This document shows, piece after piece, positions 52,250 through 62,718 of a stretch of DNA of 64,000 bases. The stretch is from Paludibaculum sp. Lineage in GTDB: Bacteria; Acidobacteriota; Terriglobia; Bryobacterales; Bryobacteraceae. Made by a program: the position numbers and the translations under genes. The notes under the pieces are model-generated. The model had not been told where the DNA came from and ran no database searches. It saw only the letters and a list, made by a program, of their open reading frames with translations. The DNA lies in assembly GCA_029973955.1 (NCBI GenBank), contig JARKQJ010000051.1:1-64000 (forward strand). Reading direction: 5' to 3'. Within the stretch, counting starts at the first letter, position 1; every line of letters starts with the position of its first letter.

Positions 52250-53194
52250 ATGAAAATGATGACGCGCAGGCATTTCGTGTTCGCGCTGCAGCAGGTGCCG
52301 TCGTTCCGCGTGTCGGCCCGGGCGGTGGTGGTGCCGGTAACCGTGCTCAATTCGAAAGACCAGCGCGTCGCCGGCCTCGAAAAGGCGGACTTCCGCCTGC
52401 TCGACAGCGGCGTGGAGCGTGACTTCGTGCTCGAAGAGATGAACGCGCCCGTCTCCGTGATGCTCGCCGTAGAAACCGCCGCCACCAGCACCCCAGCTCT
52501 CGAGAAGCTGCGCAAGTCCGGCGGCGTCTTCGAACCCCTGGTCGCGGGCGCCCGCGGCGAACTGGGCCTCATCACTTACGATCACGAAGTGCGTCTCGTC
52601 GCTCCGCTGTCCGATCACAGCGCGCTGTTCGACTCCGGCATGCTGGCCCTGCGCGCCACCGGCGGCGCCGGCCGTATGCACGACGCCGTCATCGAGGCCG
52701 CCCGCCTGCTCAAGGAGCGCCCCTCCGAACGCCGCCGGATCCTCATCCTTGTCGGCGAGTCGAAGGACCTTGGCAGTAACGCCAAACTCGACCGCGCCAT
52801 CGACGCCGTCCAGACCGCCAACGTCGTCGTCTACGCCGTCACTTACTCCCGCACCACCACCGCCTTCACCACGAAAACCCCGCCCGCATCCAACGGTGGC
52901 GGCACAGCCGACATCCTCGGCGGCTTGCGCGAACTCTGGCGGCTCGGTAAGGCCGACAGCGCTGAGGAGCTGGCCAGGTACACCGGCGGCATGAAGGGCT
53001 CCTTCACCAGCCTCAAGGGCCTGCAGGCGGCCGTGCAGCGAGCCGGCGAAGAGATCCACCAGCAGTACCTGCTCACTTTCGAGGCCCGCGACGCCAGGCC
53101 CGGTGAGTATCGCACCATCACAGTCGGCGTCAACGGCCATCCCGGCTACAAGCTCCGCCACCGGCCCGGCTACTGGTTCGCCGCTGAAGGTTGA
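52250..53194 (+). CDS. VWFA-domain protein of the Acidobacteria-associated type
   Basis: A 314-residue protein. The N-terminal part (VVVPVTVLNSKDQRVAGLEK, ADFRLLDSGVERDFVLEEM) is typical of the VWFA-related proteins widespread in Acidobacteria. A von Willebrand A-like domain follows with a degenerate metal site (PVSVMLAVETAATSTP instead of DxSxS), then LGLITYDHEVRLVAPLSD and RILILVGESKD, and a C-terminal strand region LRHRPGYWFA. There is no typical signal peptide, although the family is usually exported. ATG 52250 follows a GAGGTG site. It is 29 bp after the TIM-barrel gene. The function is unknown; it is probably a binding protein. Confidence 0.72.
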   Translation: MKMMTRRHFVFALQQVPSFRVSARAVVVPVTVLNSKDQRVAGLEKADFRLLDSGVERDFVLEEMNAPVSVMLAVETAATSTPALEKLRKSGGVFEPLVAGARGELGLITYDHEVRLVAPLSDHSALFDSGMLALRATGGAGRMHDAVIEAARLLKERPSERRRILILVGESKDLGSNAKLDRAIDAVQTANVVVYAVTYSRTTTAFTTKTPPASNGGGTADILGGLRELWRLGKADSAEELARYTGGMKGSFTSLKGLQAAVQRAGEEIHQQYLLTFEARDARPGEYRTITVGVNGHPGYKLRHRPGYWFAAEG

Positions 53195-53239
53195 GCCGCG
53201 GAGCCCGCAGCTGTGAGAAAATAGGGCTTGTTGCTCTGA

Positions 53240-54556
<1,317 letters not shown>

Positions 54557-54565
54557 GGAGCCGCA

Positions 54566-55315
54566 ATGTACAAACTCGTTCTCATCCGCCACGGCGAAAG
54601 CACGTGGAACAAGGAAAACCGCTTCACCGGCTGGACTGACGTCGATCTCTCAGAGAAGGGCGTCCAGGAAGCCATCGAAGCCGGTCAGGTGCTGGCCAGG
54701 GAAGGCTTCCAGTTCGACCTCGCCTACACCTCGGTCCTCAAACGCGCCATCAAGACGCTCAACACCGTGCTCGATCAGATGGACCAGCTCTGGCTGCCCG
54801 TCGAGCGCTCCTGGCGCCTCAATGAGCGGCACTACGGCGGCCTCCAGGGCCTCAACAAGAGCGAAACGGCCGAGAAGTTCGGCGAAGCCCAGGTCAAGAT
54901 CTGGCGCCGCTCCTACGACGTTCCGCCCCCGGCCCTCACCGCCGACGACGAGCGTTACCCCGGCCACGACCGCCGCTACGCCGACCTCCCCAAGGAAAAC
55001 CTCCCGCTCACCGAGTGCCTCAAAGACACCGTGGCGCGCTTCCTCCCCCTGTGGCACGAATCCATCGCCCCGGCCATCAAGTCCGGTCAGCGCGTGGTCA
55101 TTGGCGCCCACGGCAACAGCCTTCGCGCGCTGGTGAAGTACCTTGACAACGTCAGCGACGCCGACATCCTCGAGCTCAACATCCCCACGGCCATGCCGCT
55201 GGTCTATGAGCTCGACGCCAACCTCAAGCCGATCAAGAGCTACTATCTGGGCGACCCGGAGAAAGTGAAAGCGGCCATGGAGGCGGTGGCCAAGCAGGGC
55301 GCCAAGAAGGCGTAG
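54566..55315 (+). CDS. gpmA: 2,3-bisphosphoglycerate-dependent phosphoglycerate mutase
   Basis: Interconverts 3- and 2-phosphoglycerate, the step before enolase. The 249-residue dPGM-type protein has the histidine-phosphatase motif [10 protein letters not shown] (Arg8, His9) and [48 protein letters not shown], and the second histidine in [22 protein letters not shown] precedes the ATG. It directly follows eno and is closed by a strong terminator. It is the cofactor-dependent form, so no separate iPGM is needed. Confidence 0.97.
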   Translation: MYKLVLIRHGESTWNKENRFTGWTDVDLSEKGVQEAIEAGQVLAREGFQFDLAYTSVLKRAIKTLNTVLDQMDQLWLPVERSWRLNERHYGGLQGLNKSETAEKFGEAQVKIWRRSYDVPPPALTADDERYPGHDRRYADLPKENLPLTECLKDTVARFLPLWHESIAPAIKSGQRVVIGAHGNSLRALVKYLDNVSDADILELNIPTAMPLVYELDANLKPIKSYYLGDPEKVKAAMEAVAKQGAKKA

Positions 55316-55335
55316 AACCCACAACAAAAACCACC

Positions 55336-55373
55336 GAGGAGAGCCCGCCGGCAGCGGCGGGCTCTCCTCTTTT
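55336..55373 (+). terminator. rho-independent terminator of eno-gpmA
   Basis: A perfect 14-bp GC-rich stem (55336-55349 with 55356-55369, loop GGCAGC) is followed at once by TTTT (55370-55373). It lies 21 nt after the gpmA stop and is the clearest terminator in the window. Confidence 0.9.
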
Positions 55374-55410
55374 CCGGCGTCCCAACAGCTGTGCCGGCTG
55401 GCATCGCAAG

Positions 55411-55432
55411 TGTACAAATCGTACAATTTGTA
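55411..55432. promoter_or_regulatory. palindromic repeat before the Phd antitoxin
   Basis: GTACAAATCG followed by TACAATTTGTAC contains the inverted arms GTACAAAT and ATTTGTAC-like sequence and a repeated GTACAA. It lies about 15 nt before the antitoxin ATG. Phd/YefM proteins repress their own operons through such palindromes. Confidence 0.5.
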
Positions 55433-55446
55433 CAGGAGAGTGGGAC

Positions 55447-55713
55447 ATGACACGATTGAGCGTTTCCAAGGCCCGGGAAGAGTTTCCTGAGATTATCAAT
55501 CGCGCCGCTTATGCCCGGGAGCGCACAATCGTTTCGCGCCGCGGCAAAGATGTCGCGGCGGTCGTCTCGATTGAGGATCTCCAACTGCTGGAACGGCTGA
55601 GCCAGGAAGAGCGCGACCGCCTCGACCTGGAAGCCGCCCGGGCCGCCCTAAAAGAGGCCAAAGGTCGCAAGCGTCGTTCGCTCCGCGAGTTCCTCGCAGA
55701 AGCGGGGGGCTGA
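55447..55713 (+). CDS. Phd/YefM-family antitoxin
   Basis: An 88-residue protein. The N-terminal Phd/YefM fold is clear (LSVSKAREEFPEIINRAAYA, then TIVSRRGKDVAAVVSIEDLQ) and binds operator DNA; the C-terminal charged helix (LDLEAARAALKEAKGRK) would cover the toxin. A palindromic run in the promoter (GTACAAATCGTACAATTTGTAC, 55411-55432) is a good candidate operator. The adjacent RelE-type frame is damaged, so this antitoxin seems to stand without a working toxin here. Confidence 0.85.
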   Translation: MTRLSVSKAREEFPEIINRAAYARERTIVSRRGKDVAAVVSIEDLQLLERLSQEERDRLDLEAARAALKEAKGRKRRSLREFLAEAGG

Positions 55714-55716
55714 TTC

Positions 55717-55887
55717 CTGCCATATCGCCTCGAGTTGACGCCTGCCGCGGAAAGAGATCTGCGGAAATTGGATCCGCCAGTGAGAAGCGCACTCGGCCGG
55801 GAACTCCTCAAACTGGAAGAGAACCCGCGCCCGCGTGGCGCGGAGATGCTCACCGCGACGGATCGAATCTATCAGCGACTTCGGTGA
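55717..55887 (+). pseudogene. damaged RelE/ParE-type toxin
   Basis: The frame directly after the antitoxin stop reads PYRLELTPAAERDLRKL, then LGRELLKLEENPRP and RIYQRLR, the N-terminal two-thirds of a RelE/StbE-like toxin. Two defects are visible. The expected ATG before Pro-Tyr-Arg is CTG (55717), and the frame stops at TGA 55885 just before the conserved GDYR-type strand, which may continue in another frame (GDGS...). No ATG or GTG lies near the start. It is probably inactive; a CTG start plus a shortened toxin cannot be fully excluded. Confidence 0.65.
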
Positions 55888-55969
55888 CGGCAGCATAGAC
55901 TGCTCCGCCTGGGGGCGCGGCAAGCACTCGAATTGGAAAGACCGTAGAAACCTGCAAGAATGAATTGAG

Positions 55970-56479
55970 ATGGACTACTTTTCGCCGGCGCAATGCGCCG
56001 GATACGTGGCCCTGGTCCTGGGAGTTGGGGCGTTCCTGAATCGTGACGATAAGCGGATGAAGCTGCTGCTTTCCGTGGAGAGCGTCGTCTATGGCGCCCA
56101 CTATTTCATGCTGGGCAATCTGGCCGCCGCCGGCTCCGCCGCCATTTCGGCCGGCAGAACCTATCTATCCATCAAGACCCGCTCCCTCTGGCTCGCGGCC
56201 ATGGCCATCGTCCTCAACCTCGGCGTCGGGCTCAAAATCGCCGCCACCGGCTTCGCCTGGCTCCCCATCATCGCCTCCTGCGCCGCCACCATCGCCTTCT
56301 TCACCCTGGACGGCATGAAACTGCGCCTCGTCCTTCTCACCACCACGCTGATGTGGCTCGTCAACGGCTATTTCAGCCGCTCCATCGGCGGTGTGGTGCT
56401 GGAATCGCTCATCGCCACTGCCAACGCCACAACGCTCGTGCGCATGGGCCTCGAAAGAACGCGGGCCAACGCGGATTAA
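55970..56479 (+). CDS. YgjV-like inner-membrane protein
   Basis: A 169-residue protein with five or six hydrophobic segments, for example CAGYVALVLGVGAFL, MAIVLNLGVGLKIAA and LVLLTTTLMWLVNGYF. The order AFLNRDDKRMKLLLSVESV, YGAHYFMLGNLAAAGSA, SAGRTYLSIKT and MWLVNGYFSRSIGGVVLESL fits the YgjV family, whose function is unknown. No partner is evident; it lies 82 bp after the RelE remnant and converges with the next gene. GAATTGAG precedes the ATG, a weak site. Confidence 0.75.
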   Translation: MDYFSPAQCAGYVALVLGVGAFLNRDDKRMKLLLSVESVVYGAHYFMLGNLAAAGSAAISAGRTYLSIKTRSLWLAAMAIVLNLGVGLKIAATGFAWLPIIASCAATIAFFTLDGMKLRLVLLTTTLMWLVNGYFSRSIGGVVLESLIATANATTLVRMGLERTRANAD

Positions 56480-56492
56480 CCCTTCCGTCCCT

Positions 56493-57599
56493 TTACTCGA
56501 CCGGCTCCAACCAAAACAGTCGTCCGATCGATCGATCCCACATCACCGGTTGGTTACCATCCATGCCCACGACTTCGGTCGAGTGTGCCGCGAAATCTTG
56601 CCCGCCGCCGATCGATTCCCACTGGATTGAAGTCTTTTCCGAATTGGCCTCGCGTGATCCAGGCGCGCTTCCGCCCTTCAATCGGTATAACCCGTATCTC
56701 ATGCGGCCTGCCTCGTCAGACCTCAGCGGTCGCAGCGACAGAACCAATCCAAGCTGACCAGCCGCAAAGCTGTACGAAACGCCTTTCGCATTCGCGGCCG
56801 ACGAAAACCGCCATGTTTCCTTGCCATTCTTGTCTGCCAGCACCAGAAGATCGCGTGCGGGCAGACAGAGCAGTAACTTGCCTTCATCAATCAGAAGCAG
56901 GCGGGCCGGTCCATTTGCCGAATTGAGCACTGGCCCACTCCGATTGGCATCCCCCTCCACCGCAATGCCCCGCCACTCCAACCTGCCACCTGGTGAGTAC
57001 CTGTAAAGAACCTCGCCAGGTGCCTTCTGTTTCAGGATCGCCTCCACATCGCTCCCCAGGCACCACAGCGTCCCTCCTGCATCCACTTGGGCGGCTTCGC
57101 AGGAAACTGGCCAGGAGGCAATCGCCCTCGACAGGCGCCCCGTGGAGACCTCATACAGCACAATCAAAGGCAACCCCCGGCCTGTGTCCAGCCATGCCGT
57201 GCCGCATATAGCCAATCGCCCCGATTCGCTCAAGGTGGCGCTTCTGACGGAAAAGCCCGTCGCTCGCACAGCCGAACCATCGGCAACCCCGGGAAAGCCC
57301 CGGCCTTCACGCTCCAGTTCCAGCAACTTGAGCGGGATCAATGGCGCAGTGCCTTTCCCAGGATGGAAAACCACGGGTGCTCCCCATTGCCGGTCGCGCA
57401 CTTCCACCCACTCATCGTCGGGGCCAGGCGGCGAAATCGGCCGACGGTAAATGGCTAGGAACTTCCTTGCCTCAAAACGCAACTCAGCCGGTGGGTACTG
57501 CCCGGCAATGCGGAGTTCTCTGGAGGATGGCTGTCCGAAGAGCGGCAAGCAGGCGCACCACATCACCAACACACCATGAGACCGGGGAACATACGACAT
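56493..57599 (-). CDS. hypothetical exported protein, propeller-like
   Basis: A 368-residue protein I do not recognise. It begins with a possible signal peptide (HGVLVMWCACLPLFGQ) and is mainly short beta strands with Ser/Gly turns (ATLSESGRLAICGTAWLD, LLIDEGKLLLCLPARDLLVL, GKETWRFSSAA), a pattern suggesting a beta-propeller. Codon use is less GC3-biased than its neighbours, and it has a moderately different base composition. It is convergent with the YgjV-like gene (13-bp gap) and lies 90 bp after a saccharopine-dehydrogenase-like gene on the same strand. Confidence 0.55.
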   Translation of the reverse strand: MSYVPRSHGVLVMWCACLPLFGQPSSRELRIAGQYPPAELRFEARKFLAIYRRPISPPGPDDEWVEVRDRQWGAPVVFHPGKGTAPLIPLKLLELEREGRGFPGVADGSAVRATGFSVRSATLSESGRLAICGTAWLDTGRGLPLIVLYEVSTGRLSRAIASWPVSCEAAQVDAGGTLWCLGSDVEAILKQKAPGEVLYRYSPGGRLEWRGIAVEGDANRSGPVLNSANGPARLLLIDEGKLLLCLPARDLLVLADKNGKETWRFSSAANAKGVSYSFAAGQLGLVLSLRPLRSDEAGRMRYGLYRLKGGSAPGSREANSEKTSIQWESIGGGQDFAAHSTEVVGMDGNQPVMWDRSIGRLFWLEPVE

Positions 57600-57689
57600 A
57601 TTTCGATCCTCCAGAAGTGTCGAGGCTCTTCAGAAGGGACGAATTGGACAGCCCATTCGTGCAAAATCTTCTGGCGCAATTGCGAGGCA

Positions 57690-58799
57690 TCAAGCTGAAT
57701 CGGATGTAAAGCCAATGCCGCGCGTCTTCAGGTGCGCCATGATCGCCTGGTAACACCCCGCATTCATGCCGAACTTCTCCGGCGCGTGCACGCCCGGCTC
57801 TGAAAACCCGCCCGCCAGCAGCAGCCGCGCCACCGCCGCTGCCGTATAGCCCGTCGTTCGCGCCATCGAGAGCAGGCGTGCCTCGTGATCGTAGCGGTCC
57901 AGCAGATCGAAGTGCAGCCGCAGCGGCGCGCCGTCCAAACCCAGCCCCTCAAACAGCAGCCGCATCACGGTGATGTCCTCTTCTCCGCGCTCGAACTTCC
58001 ACCCCGGACTCGCCACCTCCGTGAACGCCTCCGCCCGCGCCGCCGTCAAAAAGCCCGCCTGCTGCAGCGCACGGATGAACTGGTAATGCTCGCGGTGCCG
58101 CAGCGTCTTCTCCACCAGCGTGGGCACCTGCGGCAGCGTGCGCAATAACGTCCGGATGCCGTCGGTATTGAAAGCGATCAGCGGGCCCACGCCCGGAAAC
58201 TCGAACTCCTCGGCATCCAACAACGGCTCCCGCACGACATCCTCGCCGTTGATGCGAAACCGGCACGGCCGCGTATACTCATCCACCACGCTGGCCGCCG
58301 CGAACGGATTCCTGTAGAACCACGGCCCCTTCGGCTCGCGCGGCAGCCCACCCACGTAACAAACGTACTTATCCAACCGGCTGAAGCGCTGCGCCGCCGC
58401 ATACCCGGCCACAAGATTGGAAAGCCCGGGACACAGGCCCGCATCGGGGATCACCACCGCCCCATGCTCCACCGCCAGTTCGTGCAGCTCGGTCGGATCC
58501 TCCTCGGTGAACGAGATGTCCACCACGCGCTTGCCCATGCGCACCAGCCGTTCCAGCAGCTTGTATCCGATCGCACCAGGCATCGCCATCACCACCAGGT
58601 CCGCATGCGCCGCCACCGACTCCAGCGCGCCCGTCGCAAACGCATCCACCGCCGCGTGGCCGCATGGATGATGCGTCAGTGCCTCCAATGCCGCCGGCGA
58701 GTGGTCCACCACTGTCACCGCAAAGTCGTGGCACAGATCGTGGACTATCGCCTTCCCAATCAACCCCGCGCCGAGAACCGTCACATGAGGCGTGTGCAT
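57690..58799 (-). CDS. saccharopine dehydrogenase-like oxidoreductase
   Basis: A 369-residue protein with an N-terminal Rossmann domain (VTVLGAGLIGKAIVHDL, then VTVVDHSPAALEAL) and the Lys9/saccharopine-dehydrogenase-type middle region (KRVVDISFTEEDPTELHELA, GAVVIPDAGLCPGLSNLVAG). These are features of saccharopine reductases and carboxynorspermidine dehydrogenases. The substrate cannot be decided. The ATG at 58799 is preferred to an upstream codon because the Rossmann fold begins directly after it. It follows mpg by 22 bp on the same strand. Confidence 0.82.
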   Translation of the reverse strand: MHTPHVTVLGAGLIGKAIVHDLCHDFAVTVVDHSPAALEALTHHPCGHAAVDAFATGALESVAAHADLVVMAMPGAIGYKLLERLVRMGKRVVDISFTEEDPTELHELAVEHGAVVIPDAGLCPGLSNLVAGYAAAQRFSRLDKYVCYVGGLPREPKGPWFYRNPFAAASVVDEYTRPCRFRINGEDVVREPLLDAEEFEFPGVGPLIAFNTDGIRTLLRTLPQVPTLVEKTLRHREHYQFIRALQQAGFLTAARAEAFTEVASPGWKFERGEEDITVMRLLFEGLGLDGAPLRLHFDLLDRYDHEARLLSMARTTGYTAAAVARLLLAGGFSEPGVHAPEKFGMNAGCYQAIMAHLKTRGIGFTSDSA

Positions 58800-58821
58800 C
58801 GCAGCCGCTCCTCCAGCCAGC

Positions 58822-59346
58822 CTACTCTCGCCGATCCGCCTCCGTCCATCCATCTCTCAGCACGAACCGCAGCGGCAGATGCGCCGATTGCCGGATCCCG
58901 ATCCGCGGCGTCACCTCCACCGCCCCCCGCACCGGCTCTGCCGCCGCCAGGATCCGCAGCGGCCCGCGTGTCAGATCCGCCCCATTCTGCTCCAGCGTGA
59001 TCCCCGCCGCGCGCGTCAGCTTGCCCGGCCCGTCTCCCCAACCCTCCACGCTCCGGATCAGCACGCACCCCGCCGTCCCCTCCGGTTCCGCCACGACATT
59101 CAGGCAGTGGTACATGCCGTAGATGAAATACACATATGCATGCCCCGGCGGCCCGAAGATCACCCTCGTCCGCGGCGTCACTCCACGCGCCGAATGCGCT
59201 GCCTGGTCCCCTTCCCCCAGGTACGCCTCCACCTCCACAATCCGGCCCCGCCGCGCCTGGAACTCCAGGACCTGCCCCAACAGATCCCGAGCCACATCCA
59301 CGGTCGGACGGGCATAAAATTCACGCGGCAGGACTCGGAGCGCCAT
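58822..59346 (-). CDS. DNA-3-methyladenine glycosylase (AAG/MPG family)
   Basis: A 174-residue base-excision repair enzyme removing alkylated purines. Family motifs are LPREFYARPTVDVARDLLG, the catalytic Glu in RIVEVEAYLGEGDQAAHS, TPRTRVIFGPPGHAYVYFIY, GMYHCLNVVAEPEG and GPGKLTRA. The length is near the short bacterial form. It is divergent from thpR across 35 bp and precedes the saccharopine-dehydrogenase-like gene. It is probably constitutive or part of an alkylation response; no Ada box was recognised. Confidence 0.92.
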   Translation of the reverse strand: MALRVLPREFYARPTVDVARDLLGQVLEFQARRGRIVEVEAYLGEGDQAAHSARGVTPRTRVIFGPPGHAYVYFIYGMYHCLNVVAEPEGTAGCVLIRSVEGWGDGPGKLTRAAGITLEQNGADLTRGPLRILAAAEPVRGAVEVTPRIGIRQSAHLPLRFVLRDGWTEADRRE

Positions 59347-59381
59347 GACGGGTTACGCTTGTGTGAAGGGTAGCACTTACC

Positions 59382-59933
59382 ATGCGTTTGTTTGTTGGCA
59401 TCGATGTGCCGTACGAGATGCGGCGGAACCTGGAGCTTCTCCTCCAACTCCTGCAGCCGAAGGCGCAAATCCAGTGGAGCTCCCTCAAGAACCTCCACAT
59501 CACCACCAAGTTCCTCGGCGAGATCCCCGCCGACGATCTCCAGATCGTCAAGGACGCCCTCCACGAGGTCCCCGTGGCCGGCGATCTCCGCATCGCCATT
59601 CAGGGCCTCGGCTGGTTTCCCAACCCGCACAACCCGCGCGTGTTCTACGCCGGAGTGCAGGCTTACGATGGGCTCAAAAACCTCGCCCGCGACACCGACA
59701 TGCTCTGCGTCCAGCTCGATATCTCGCCCGAACTCAAGCCCTACCACCCCCACCTCACGCTGGCCCGCATCAAGAGCCCCACGGATCTGCGCCCCCTCCA
59801 GCAGGCCATCGCCGAACTGCCCAGCGTCGAGTTCGGCGCCTTCACCGCCACCCACTTCCATCTCTATGAAAGCAAGATGAAGCCGAGCGGCTCCAGTTAC
59901 TACAAGCTGGCCAGTTACCCGCTCTCCAAATAG
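59382..59933 (+). CDS. thpR: RNA 2',3'-cyclic phosphodiesterase (2H family)
   Basis: A 183-residue 2H phosphoesterase of the ThpR/LigT type. The two catalytic HxT motifs are LHITTKF and YHPHLTLARI (HLTLAR). The N-terminal RLFVGIDVPYEMRRNLELLL is typical. It opens 2',3'-cyclic phosphates on RNA ends. plsY follows after 2 bp, so translation is probably coupled. The link to phospholipid genes is likely only operon sharing. Confidence 0.9.
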   Translation: MRLFVGIDVPYEMRRNLELLLQLLQPKAQIQWSSLKNLHITTKFLGEIPADDLQIVKDALHEVPVAGDLRIAIQGLGWFPNPHNPRVFYAGVQAYDGLKNLARDTDMLCVQLDISPELKPYHPHLTLARIKSPTDLRPLQQAIAELPSVEFGAFTATHFHLYESKMKPSGSSYYKLASYPLSK

Positions 59934-59935
59934 CT

Positions 59936-60531
<596 letters not shown>

Positions 60532-60535
<4 letters not shown>

Positions 60536-61530
60536 CCCGCCTCGCCGTAGTCGGCGGCGGAAGCTGGGGCACCGCCCTGGCCATCGTGCTCGCGCCGCGC
60601 TTCGACCGCGTCTCCCTCTGGGTCTATGAAACCGACCTCGCCGAGCGCATGACCGCCACGCGCGTCAACGACGTTTACCTGCCAGGCGCTCCCCTGCCCG
60701 CCAATATCGAGATCACCACCGATGCCGCCGCCTGTGCCTCCGGAGCCCAAATCGTCCTCGGCGTCATGCCCTCCCATCACGCGCGCGGCGTCTACACCCG
60801 GATCCTCCACTCCCTCACGCCGGAGATGCTCTTCGTCAGCGCCACCAAGGGCCTGGAAAACGGCTCCCTCCTGCGCGTCTCCGAAGTCATGCGGGAAGTC
60901 ATCAGAGCCCGCTTCGAGCCGCGCATCGGCGTCCTCAGCGGACCCACCTTCGCCAAGGAAGTGGCCCGCGGAGAACCCGCCGCCATCGTCATCGCCTCCC
61001 ACGACGCCGATCTCGCCCGTGCCGTCCAGCAGGCCTTCTCCGGACCCACCTTTCGCCTCTACACCAATGCCGACCCCATCGGCGTCGAGGTCGGCGCCTC
61101 GCTCAAGAACGTCATCGCCATCGCCGCCGGTGTTTGCGCCGGCCTCGGCCTCGGCGCCAACACCATGGCCGCCCTCATCACCCGCGGCCTCGCCGAAATC
61201 ACCCGCCTCGCCGTCGCCGCCGGCGGCCAGCCCCGCACCCTTGCCGGTCTCGCCGGCCTCGGCGACCTCGTCCTCACCTGCAACGGCGAACTCAGCCGCA
61301 ATCGAACCGTCGGCTTCCAGCTCGGCCAGGGCCGCAAGCTCGACGAGATCCTCAGCGGCATGAAAATGGTGGCCGAAGGCGTTCAAACCACCTACGCCGC
61401 CGTCGACCTCGCCGCTCGCCTCAACGTCGAACTCCCCATCACCCGCCAGATGTTCGCCGTCTTCAAGGAAGGCCGCTCGCCCCGGGAAAGCCTCCGCGAA
61501 CTCATGGAGCGCTCTCTCAAGGAAGAATAG
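60532..61530 (+). CDS. gpsA: NAD(P)H-dependent glycerol-3-phosphate dehydrogenase
   Basis: A 332-residue cytoplasmic enzyme reducing dihydroxyacetone phosphate to glycerol-3-phosphate. The Rossmann loop is VVGGGSWGTALAIVLA; VSATKGLENGSLLRVSEV, VLSGPTFAKEVARGEP, the catalytic-lysine region EVGASLKNVIAIAAGVCAGL, and GLAGLGDLVLTCNGELSRNR follow the family order. It starts at GTG 60532 overlapping plsY. Together they supply and consume glycerol-3-phosphate for phospholipids. Confidence 0.97.
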
Positions 61531-61612
61531 GCGCCGGCCCCCGGATCCGGTTTCTTGACAATATTTGCGGCCAACGTAAACCTGCCGCTGCCGCGCCCCG
61601 TCACACTGGATA

Positions 61613-62245
61613 ATGACCGGCAAGAGTCTACCGCAACCTACCGCGGCCAATGGTGTTGGTAAGGGTATGGCCGTGGCGACTGCGTTCGACTTCGACGCCG
61701 CCCTCATGCTGAGGGTTCGCGACGGCTGTGCATCAAGTTACGCCGCCCTGCTGGAACGCCATCGCACCCCGGTCATCCACTTTTTGTTCCGCATGGTCCA
61801 GAACCAGGCCATCGCGGAGGAACTCGCGCAGGAGGTCTTCCTGCGTGTCTACCGGTCGCGCGAAAAGTACGAAGCCTCGGCAAAATTCACTACCTGGCTG
61901 TTCCGCATCGCCACCAACCTCGCCTTCAACTGGCTCCGCGACGAAAAGGGCCGCAAGGTACAGGAAAGCCTCGAGGACGAAACAACGTCCAATACTACCA
62001 AAAAGCTCTGTGACCGCTCGCCCAGCGTCGAGAGCCGCCTGGTGTATGAGGTGAAGCTGGAGGAGATCCGGGTGGCCATCGGGCTGCTCCCCGAAAAGCA
62101 ACGGGCCGCCGTGCTGATGCACAAGTACGAAGAAATGGAGTATTCTCAGATCGCGAAGGTGCTGGGGTGCTCGGAGTCGGCTGTGAAGTCGCTGCTGTTC
62201 CGGGCCTATGAAAGCCTCCGCGCGCGACTGGCTCATTACGGTTGA
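61613..62245 (+). CDS. ECF-family RNA polymerase sigma factor
   Basis: A 210-residue group 4 sigma factor. Region 2 is clear (YAALLERHRTPVIHFLFRMV, AEELAQEVFLRVYRSREKY, FTTWLFRIATNLAFNWLRDE) and region 4 follows (LPEKQRAAVLMHKYEEMEYS, IAKVLGCSESAVKSLLFRAY). It directs polymerase to stress or envelope promoters. The start is uncertain: ATG 61613 or the in-frame ATG 61667, after which the sigma fold begins. The anti-sigma-like gene starts at the stop codon. The regulon is unknown. Confidence 0.92.
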   Translation: MTGKSLPQPTAANGVGKGMAVATAFDFDAALMLRVRDGCASSYAALLERHRTPVIHFLFRMVQNQAIAEELAQEVFLRVYRSREKYEASAKFTTWLFRIATNLAFNWLRDEKGRKVQESLEDETTSNTTKKLCDRSPSVESRLVYEVKLEEIRVAIGLLPEKQRAAVLMHKYEEMEYSQIAKVLGCSESAVKSLLFRAYESLRARLAHYG

Positions 62246-62253
62246 GGAGCGAA

Positions 62254-62718
62254 TTGAACAATCGGCGCAATCTCTGCCCGCTGCAGTCGGAGGAGCACGC
62301 TGCTCTGCTGCTCGACTACTGCGCGCGCCGCCTGGACGCCGGCCGCGGAGCCGCCCTCGAAGCTCACATGGAACAGTGCCCAGCCTGCCGGGAGATGCGC
62401 GACGCGCAACGGCTCGTCTGGGATTCGCTCGACGCCTGGGACGCCGGCCATACCGGTTGGGAGTTCAATCAGCGCTTGCAGGAACGGCTCCGGCACGAAT
62501 GCCGCCCGGCCTGGATCGACACCGTCGCCTCGTGGAAAGAAGGCATCAGTTGGAAGCCCGCCGTGCCTCTGGCCGCGGCTCTCGCTCTCTGGCTCATCGT
62601 CTTTCCGCCGAATGGCGCGAATGCCCCCCAACCCCAGTCGGCCCAACAAACTGAGCAGATTGAGAAGGTGCTGGAAGACGTGGAAATGCTCCAGCAGATT
62701 CCCCTGAGTCCGCGCTGA
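62254..62718 (+). CDS. zinc-finger anti-sigma-like membrane protein
   Basis: A protein of about 154 residues. The N-terminal anti-sigma zinc motif is visible (LLLDYCARRLDAGRGAALEA, then HMEQCPACREMRD, an HX3CX2C pattern). A single membrane helix follows (AVPLAAALALWLIVF). This is the usual plan of proteins that hold an ECF sigma factor. TTG 62254 is chosen because GAGGAG lies 4 nt before it; TTG 62242 overlapping the sigma stop is the alternative. Its stop overlaps the next ATG (TGATG). Confidence 0.78.
   Translation: MNNRRNLCPLQSEEHAALLLDYCARRLDAGRGAALEAHMEQCPACREMRDAQRLVWDSLDAWDAGHTGWEFNQRLQERLRHECRPAWIDTVASWKEGISWKPAVPLAAALALWLIVFPPNGANAPQPQSAQQTEQIEKVLEDVEMLQQIPLSPR

Noticed and set aside
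57341..57709. 122-codon plus-strand frame covering the gap after 57600
   Set aside because: Most of it is antisense to the 56493 gene and the remaining tail has no recognisable similarity.
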